DNA from: Priestia abyssalis
Lineage (GTDB): Bacteria; Bacillota; Bacilli; Bacillales; Bacillaceae_H
Direction of reading: 5' to 3'
DNA: 64,000 nucleotides
Assembly (NCBI RefSeq): GCF_002019595.1
Contig: NZ_KV917369.1
Span: 5,376,326 to 5,440,325, forward strand
Part shown: positions 59,490-64,000 of the stretch, in pieces
Layout of the letters: the number at the start of each line of letters is the position of its first letter
Position numbering within the stretch: the stretch's first letter is position 1
The notes under the pieces: model-generated
The model's input: the letters and a program-made list of their open reading frames with translations, nothing else
Database searches by the model: none
What the model was told of the DNA's origin: nothing
Position numbers and translations under genes: made by a program

Positions 59490-59927
59490 TTATCCCTCGT
59501 ATTCTTTAATTTTATTTACGCGATTCTCGTGTCGTCCTCCCTGAAATTCTGTTGTAAGCCAAATCTTCGCAATTTCCCTTGCCAATCCAGGCCCGATCAC
59601 GCGCTCACCCATCGCTAAAATGTTGCTGTCATTATGCTCACGTGTTGCTTGGGCACTGAACATATCGTGCACAAGAGCGCAACGCACACCTTTTACCTTA
59701 TTTGCTGCAATACTCATTCCAATTCCTGTTCCACAAATTAGGATGCCGCGGTCCACTTCTCCACTCACTACTTTTTCAGCTACCGGAATAGCATAGTCGG
59801 GATAATCGACAGATGTCGTGCATTCACACCCTAAATCTTCATATTCAACACCCATCTCTTCCATTAAAGCCACGATTTCTTTTCGAATGTTCACTCCGCC
59901 ATGATCAGAAGCAATTGCTACTTTCAT
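59490..59927 (-). CDS. rpiB: Ribose-5-phosphate isomerase B
   Basis: This 145-residue sugar isomerase (RpiB/LacAB fold, YwlF in B. subtilis) has MKVAIASDHGGV, YPDYAIPVAE and the catalytic Cys65 in CGTGIGMSIAANK. It interconverts ribose-5-phosphate and ribulose-5-phosphate. The ATG at 59927 follows AAAGGAGGATATAAC; codons upstream lie in a repeat fragment. Confidence 0.94.
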   Translation of the reverse strand: MKVAIASDHGGVNIRKEIVALMEEMGVEYEDLGCECTTSVDYPDYAIPVAEKVVSGEVDRGILICGTGIGMSIAANKVKGVRCALVHDMFSAQATREHNDSNILAMGERVIGPGLAREIAKIWLTTEFQGGRHENRVNKIKEYEG

Positions 59928-59943
59928 TGTTATATCCTCCTTT

Positions 59944-59980
59944 TTATCCCTCATTACGGGCAGTAAGCCCCTCTCTTTAT
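59944..59980 (+). repeat. Fragment of the short CCCGTATTAACGGGCAGTAAG repeat
   Basis: TTATCCCTCATTACGGGCAG followed by TAAGCCCCTCTCT matches the left half of 31416-31469 and 61858-61910. It fills the spacer between rpiB and the chemoreceptor gene. Confidence 0.55.
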
Positions 59981-60001
59981 TTTCACTATATCTCTCATTC
60001 A

Positions 60002-61291
60002 TTATAACGTAAAACGCTGAATCGTTAATTTTAACTTCTCCGCCTGTTCCGATAACTGCTTAGCCATTTCATTTACATCCTCAATCATGGCAGATTGCTC
60101 ATGGATAGAAGAATTGACCTCTTCTGCTCCTGCCGATGTTTCCTCTGCAATTGCCGCCACTTCTTGCGATTGAATGGCCGTATGACGGATACTATCCATT
60201 TGCCTTTTTACCAATACAACAATTTGTTCCACCGTTTCCACTACCTGATGAACGGATTGTGTCATTTCACCGAGTTCCGTTGTCGTTTGGTCCCCTTTAA
60301 GTGCTTCTTCTTTTGCTACCTCAACTTGATGTGTAATTTGACCAACCACGTTTTGAACTTCTTTTTGGATGTTCTGGATTAATTCCGTAATACCTTGAAC
60401 AGCTTTCGCGCTTTCATCCGCTAATTTGCGTACTTCATTCGCTACCACCGCAAACCCTTTTCCATGTTCTCCCGCTCTTGCAGCCTCAATCGAAGCATTC
60501 AAAGCGAGCAAATTCGTTTGGCCGGCAATGTCCCCTACTAAACGGATGATATTTTCCACTTGGTTTGCATGTCCCTCTAAGCGCTTGACCGCTTCTAAAG
60601 ACCGTTCGTTATTGCTCACTAAATTCCGCATACCATCAATTAACACATTGGTGGCTCCCCGGCTTTTTGTTAGAGAAGCAACCATTTCTTCCGACAAGCG
60701 TTTAGATAAATCCGCTTTATCTTGAACTTCTTCGGCCATTAAAATCACTTGCTCGACCGACTCTGATGTTTCTTGAATGGAGACGGCGGAACTCTCTGCC
60801 CCCTTCGAAATTTCATCGATCGTTCTCGCTATATTGCCCGCTTGTAAAGAAGCTTCATTTGAATAGGTAGAAATGGTTAAAACTTTTTCATTAGTCTGCT
60901 CAAAGTTTTGCTCAATATTTCTAACCATTTCTCTTAAACTTTGAAGCATTTGATTAAATGCAATTCCTAAAGAACGAATTTCATCGTCTGATTTGGATAT
61001 TTCTACATTTTCATTCACAATCCCATCTGCAGCTTTTTTCGCCACTATTTCCAGCCTTTGCAATGGTTTAATCAGGAACCCTGCTGCCAGATAGGCCAAA
61101 AAACCTGACCAAAAAATCCCTAAAGAAAGGGTCATGATGGTAAATATAGATTCATCCACCATTCCAGATACAAAAGGATATAAAACATAAATAAAAAAAG
61201 CACTGGTCGAATACGTAATAATTGCTAAAACCGAAATAAACACCACCAGTTTTAACCGCAATCCAAATCGATAACGCGTTTTCTCCCTCAT
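60002..61291 (-). CDS. Methyl-accepting chemotaxis protein without an extracellular sensor domain
   Basis: This 429-residue membrane signalling protein has two membrane helices near the N-terminus (about 12-36 and 45-70) with only about ten residues between them outside the cell. A HAMP segment follows (about 70-122) and then a long coiled-coil MCP domain with the hairpin tip [20 protein letters not shown]. With no ligand-binding domain, it probably senses the membrane, an internal signal or another receptor. GGAGGCTTAACT precedes the ATG. It stands between rpiB and ywlE, where B. subtilis has none. Confidence 0.9.
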   Translation of the reverse strand: MREKTRYRFGLRLKLVVFISVLAIITYSTSAFFIYVLYPFVSGMVDESIFTIMTLSLGIFWSGFLAYLAAGFLIKPLQRLEIVAKKAADGIVNENVEISKSDDEIRSLGIAFNQMLQSLREMVRNIEQNFEQTNEKVLTISTYSNEASLQAGNIARTIDEISKGAESSAVSIQETSESVEQVILMAEEVQDKADLSKRLSEEMVASLTKSRGATNVLIDGMRNLVSNNERSLEAVKRLEGHANQVENIIRLVGDIAGQTNLLALNASIEAARAGEHGKGFAVVANEVRKLADESAKAVQGITELIQNIQKEVQNVVGQITHQVEVAKEEALKGDQTTTELGEMTQSVHQVVETVEQIVVLVKRQMDSIRHTAIQSQEVAAIAEETSAGAEEVNSSIHEQSAMIEDVNEMAKQLSEQAEKLKLTIQRFTL

Positions 61292-61310
61292 AGTTAAGCC
61301 TCCGCTATTC

Positions 61311-61745
61311 TTATGTTAATCTCTCAACTAATTTATCGACCAATTCACTCAATTCATTTAATGTTTTTCGATAGACGTCAAGAGAACTTCCAAAGGGATC
61401 TGATACATCACTGTCAGATTGCATTACAAATTCTTTTAGCGTGCTCGTTTTATGGGCAGCACTGGGAATATTCCCTATGATCAATTGTTTATGACTGTTC
61501 GTCATGGTCAAGATACGGGTGGCCCAATCAACTAGATCTTGGTCTAACAAAGAAGCAGCATGTGAATGCTCGATTCCCATCTCCTTTAATGCTGCTTTCG
61601 CATGCCCCGAAGCGTCACTCCCAGGGAAGGCGTAGACCCCTGCGGATTTCACCTCTATCCCCTTAAGCCGTTTGGCCTTTAGCAATGCTTCAGCCATAGG
61701 ACTTCTACATGTATTGCCTGTACAAACAAATAAAATACGTTCCAT
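61311..61745 (-). CDS. ywlE: Protein arginine phosphatase YwlE
   Basis: This 144-residue low-molecular-weight phosphatase has the nucleophile Cys8 in the loop [13 protein letters not shown]. The Thr12 in that loop, where tyrosine phosphatases have a bulkier Ile, is the residue known to favour phospho-arginine. VSDPFG carries the general acid Asp. It reverses McsB-type arginine phosphorylation that marks proteins for ClpCP. The ATG at 61745 follows GGAGGTAATCGTT. Confidence 0.92.
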   Translation of the reverse strand: MERILFVCTGNTCRSPMAEALLKAKRLKGIEVKSAGVYAFPGSDASGHAKAALKEMGIEHSHAASLLDQDLVDWATRILTMTNSHKQLIIGNIPSAAHKTSTLKEFVMQSDSDVSDPFGSSLDVYRKTLNELSELVDKLVERLT

Positions 61746-61857
61746 AACGATTACCTCCATTTTCTTTTGCAGTTTCTATTATAGTTCTTCCTCAATAAGC
61801 AAATTGATGAAAATCATTTATTTCCCTTTAAAAAGGAACTATACAATCTGAATGAAC

Positions 61858-61910
61858 GATTTATCCCGCATTAACGGGCAGTAAGCCCCCGCTGCTGAGA
61901 GTTTCTTCTA
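61858..61910 (+). repeat. Short interspersed repeat copy
   Basis: TTATCCCGCATTAACGGGCA plus GTAAGCCCCCGCTGCTGAGA and GTTTCTTCTA. It is close to 31416-31469 and lies in the ywlE-mntP spacer. Confidence 0.7.
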
Positions 61911-62075
61911 TCTAATCATACTTATTGTATCGATGCATTCACAAAAAGTCAGGGTGTCCTATTCTTTTTATCCATAACTTTATTTAATTCTACCTGACAG
62001 CTAAAAACTCCTGCTTGAAAAATAAAAAAGGCCTCTCACTTCACATGACAGCCCTTTCAAGGTAACGCACTTATT

Positions 62076-62184
62076 CTTCATTCTTTTTAAGGAATACTGA
62101 TGATGTTTAATCCATTCGACCCAAAGGGCCATTTTTTACAAATGGATTCAAAGTGTTGAAAGTCAACATCATTGTTGAATGAAG
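62076..62184. repeat. Large nested hairpin element downstream of mntP
   Basis: Three nested arm pairs are visible: CTTCATTC (62076-62083) with GAATGAAG (62177-62184), TGATGTT (62101-62107) with AACATCA (62165-62171), and AATCCATT (62109-62116) with AATGGATT (62141-62148). It ends 7 bases from the mntP stop codon. It may be a mobile palindrome or a complex terminator. Confidence 0.55.
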
Positions 62185-62190
62185 CTCTCC

Positions 62191-62751
62191 TTAAAGAGGC
62201 AATAACAACTTAATGCCGAAAGCTAATAAAATACTCCCGCCAAGCGCTTCGCTGTACTTCCCCAACCACCCCTGTACTCTTCTGCCCAATATAAGCCCCA
62301 ACCACGTCAATACCATACTCATAAATCCGAAAATCGCAATGGTTACCGCTGTTCTAGCACCAAAAATACCTAAACTAAGACCAACCGAAAAACTATCTAA
62401 GCTGACACTTAATGCAAATATCAACAGGCCTACCCCTGCTGGCTTAATAAGACTTTCCTCCTCATGCCGAAACGAAGAAACCATCATTTGTATTCCAAGT
62501 ACAACGAGCAAAACACCTCCGGCATAGGAAGCAACGGTACCCAGTTTATCCGATAATAACTTTCCAATTATCATTCCTAAAAGAGGCATCCATATATGAA
62601 AAAGACCAATTGTCACTCCTATATAGAAGATTTGGCGCATACGCAAACGAATCAGTCCCATTCCTAATCCGACCGAAAAGGCATCCATCCCCAGCGCCAA
62701 TGCCATGATTGTTAATGTCATGAGTTCCCCTATCATCGTGGATATATCCAT
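62191..62751 (-). CDS. mntP: Manganese efflux pump MntP
   Basis: This 186-residue membrane protein has six helices in two similar halves. Each carries an Asp motif for the ion path, [15 protein letters not shown] and [15 protein letters not shown]. It exports Mn2+ to prevent toxicity. The ATG follows GGAGGGGGAGT. Synteny matches ywlD. I looked for a yybP-ykoY manganese riboswitch in the 100-base upstream region and did not find one. Confidence 0.93.
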   Translation of the reverse strand: MDISTMIGELMTLTIMALALGMDAFSVGLGMGLIRLRMRQIFYIGVTIGLFHIWMPLLGMIIGKLLSDKLGTVASYAGGVLLVVLGIQMMVSSFRHEEESLIKPAGVGLLIFALSVSLDSFSVGLSLGIFGARTAVTIAIFGFMSMVLTWLGLILGRRVQGWLGKYSEALGGSILLAFGIKLLLPL

Positions 62752-62815
62752 ACTCCCCCTCCTCGGACGTGCCTAATTCACCATATGCATGTACGAAAAG
62801 TTTTAGAATAAAGAA

Positions 62816-62846
62816 TGGGACATGGGCAAAAAATGCCCACGTCCCA
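62816..62846 (-). terminator. Intrinsic terminator of ywlC
   Basis: TGGGAC-TGGGCA pairs with TGCCCA-GTCCCA on a short A-rich loop, followed by U-rich sequence on the minus strand, 9 bases after the stop codon. Confidence 0.75.
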
Positions 62847-62854
62847 GATTTTTA

Positions 62855-63895
62855 TCATTCTAAAATGATTTGATGGCCGGCAGCTTTCATCAATCGATTC
62901 ATTACCGCTTGTCCCACTCCCTCTTCAGGAAAACTTTCACTTAAAATAATATCCAAATCATGTTCGTTAAAAGAGCGAAGTACTTCATAAAGATGTGTGG
63001 CTACTGTGGATAAATCATCACGGGAGCCGCATCCCAATACAACGTCCGCTTGATAAAAAGATTCATTTTCCGTTGTCGTTAAGATCCCTACCCGTTTACC
63101 TTGCCCTCTCCATTCATCCGCTTTTTTCTGTAAAAAATCACGAGAGCCCTGAACGATATAAAGAGGAGCATTTGGTGCATAATGAGTATATTTCATTCCC
63201 GGGGACTTTGGTGCCTGTCCACTTATCAACAGCGCTTTATCTACACGGACTTTTCCTACCACAGCCTCAATCTGCTCCTTTGTCACTCCTCCCGGCCTCA
63301 AAATAAGAGGAGTATCTTCTGTGCAATCAAGAACCGTGGACTCTACTCCTACACCGGTCGGTCCTCCATCCACAATGCCGCTTATTCTGCCGTCAAGGTC
63401 TGCCCATACATGCTTGGCCAATGTCGGACTTGGTTTTCCAGATAAATTAGCACTTGGAGCAGCAATTGGTAAATCTACTTTTTTTAATAACTCTAATGCA
63501 ATAGGATGCGAAGGCATTCGAACGGCTACTGTCTCTAAACCTGCAGTCACTTTTTCCGAAATGCCGGGCCTCTTCTTCAACACTAACGTTAACGGGCCTG
63601 GCCAAAAACGGTCTATTAACGCTTGGGCTGAAGACGGAATTTCTTTTGCAATCTTTTCTACCGCTTCTTTGCTTCCAATGTGAATAATAAGCGGATTATC
63701 ACTCGGTCTTCCTTTTGCAACGAAAATTTTATCCACAGCCCGGTCAGAGGTGGCATCCGCTCCTAACCCATATACTGTTTCTGTAGGAAAGGCTATTGTT
63801 TCACCTTCCTTTAATAACTTTGCAGCTTCTTCTAATTGTGGATAAGCATGATTTTCCTGTTCATTTTTATCCACAATCCACATTTTTGTTCGCAA
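62855..63895 (-). CDS. ywlC: L-threonylcarbamoyladenylate synthase (Sua5/YwlC)
   Basis: This 346-residue enzyme makes threonylcarbamoyl-AMP for the t6A modification of tRNAs. The YrdC-like domain covers about 20-205 (IAFPTETVYGLGADA, KGRPSDNPLI, MPSHPIA, GKPSPT) and is joined to the C-terminal Sua5 domain (about 230-346). I place the start at TTG 63895 (LRTKMWIVD), 9 bases after AGGAG, which aligns with the B. subtilis start. A TTG directly beside the AGGAG, at 63904, is too close. Confidence 0.93.
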   Translation of the reverse strand: MRTKMWIVDKNEQENHAYPQLEEAAKLLKEGETIAFPTETVYGLGADATSDRAVDKIFVAKGRPSDNPLIIHIGSKEAVEKIAKEIPSSAQALIDRFWPGPLTLVLKKRPGISEKVTAGLETVAVRMPSHPIALELLKKVDLPIAAPSANLSGKPSPTLAKHVWADLDGRISGIVDGGPTGVGVESTVLDCTEDTPLILRPGGVTKEQIEAVVGKVRVDKALLISGQAPKSPGMKYTHYAPNAPLYIVQGSRDFLQKKADEWRGQGKRVGILTTTENESFYQADVVLGCGSRDDLSTVATHLYEVLRSFNEHDLDIILSESFPEEGVGQAVMNRLMKAAGHQIILE

Positions 63896-63974
63896 CTGTT
63901 CCAACTCCTATATTTTAGTCAATGATTTCCCTATATGTATTCCCTTTCTCAACAGGCAGAAAATCCTTTGTTTC

Positions 63975-63988
63975 ACGGTATATACCGT
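63975..63988. promoter_or_regulatory. 14-bp palindrome upstream of ywlC
   Basis: ACGGTATATACCGT is perfectly self-complementary, flanked on each side by TTTCAC-like repeats, about 80 bases before the ywlC start. It is a possible operator with no regulator known. Confidence 0.3.
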
Positions 63989-64000
63989 TTCACAACTAGT

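Noticed and set aside
62752-62854. yybP-ykoY manganese riboswitch for mntP
   Set aside because: The short spacer contains only the ywlC terminator and a ribosome site.

Overview
This window is chromosome from a spore-forming, flagellated, S-layer-type member of the Bacillaceae. The gene order matches the Bacillus ywq-ywp-spoIIID-mbl-spoIIQ-spoIID-murA-atp-upp-glyA-ywl stretch. The 11-subunit complex I operon and the SecA2/SlaP pair resemble the Bacillus cereus group and some other bacilli rather than B. subtilis. I see no rRNA, tRNA, CRISPR array, prophage or insertion-sequence transposase. Gene identities rest on motif and synteny recognition by eye; no database search was run.

Region 1 (1-15089) is a cell-surface module. 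It holds a secreted subtilisin-family protease cut by the window edge, then the accessory translocase SecA2 and the S-layer assembly protein SlaP. After these comes a leftward block for a surface polysaccharide: Wzy-type polymerase, MurJ/Wzx-type flippase, TagA-family glycosyltransferase, a WecC-like UDP-ManNAc dehydrogenase, UDP-glucose dehydrogenase and GtaB. The matching UDP-GlcNAc 2-epimerase lies far away at 55147-56298. Together they could export S-layer proteins and make the wall polymer that anchors them.

Region 2 (15090-24508) holds a SWIM-protein/SNF2-ATPase pair, a LysM-NlpC/P60 wall hydrolase, ssbB, ywpF, two small ORFs that are easy to miss, an AT-rich gene-free stretch, an unrecognised 126-residue protein and a very acidic lipoprotein. 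Region 3 (24509-34012) is the morphogenesis and sporulation block: fabZ, flhP, flhO, mbl, spoIIID, spoIIQ, spoIID, murA, ywmB and ywzB.

Region 4 (34097-52572) is bioenergetic. It contains a compact nuoABCDHIJKLMN operon without the NADH module (nuoEFG), with a 111-bp tandem repeat expanded inside nuoC, and a complete atpZIBEFHAGDC operon behind a clear sigma-A promoter. Region 5 (52885-64000) has a second secreted subtilase carrying a PA insert, wecB, upp, glyA with a PurR-type operator, ywlG, rpiB, a minimal chemoreceptor, the arginine phosphatase ywlE, mntP and ywlC.

At least three families of short interspersed repeats sit between genes. One family shares conserved ends at 6401, 39094 and 57127, and one of its copies splits the nuoK-nuoL junction. 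I found no wholly new multi-gene system. The best leads are the structured leader before secA2, the nuoC repeat tract, the SWIM/SNF2 pair beside a perfect 23-bp inverted repeat, the palindrome upstream of upp, the small ORFs and the repeat families.
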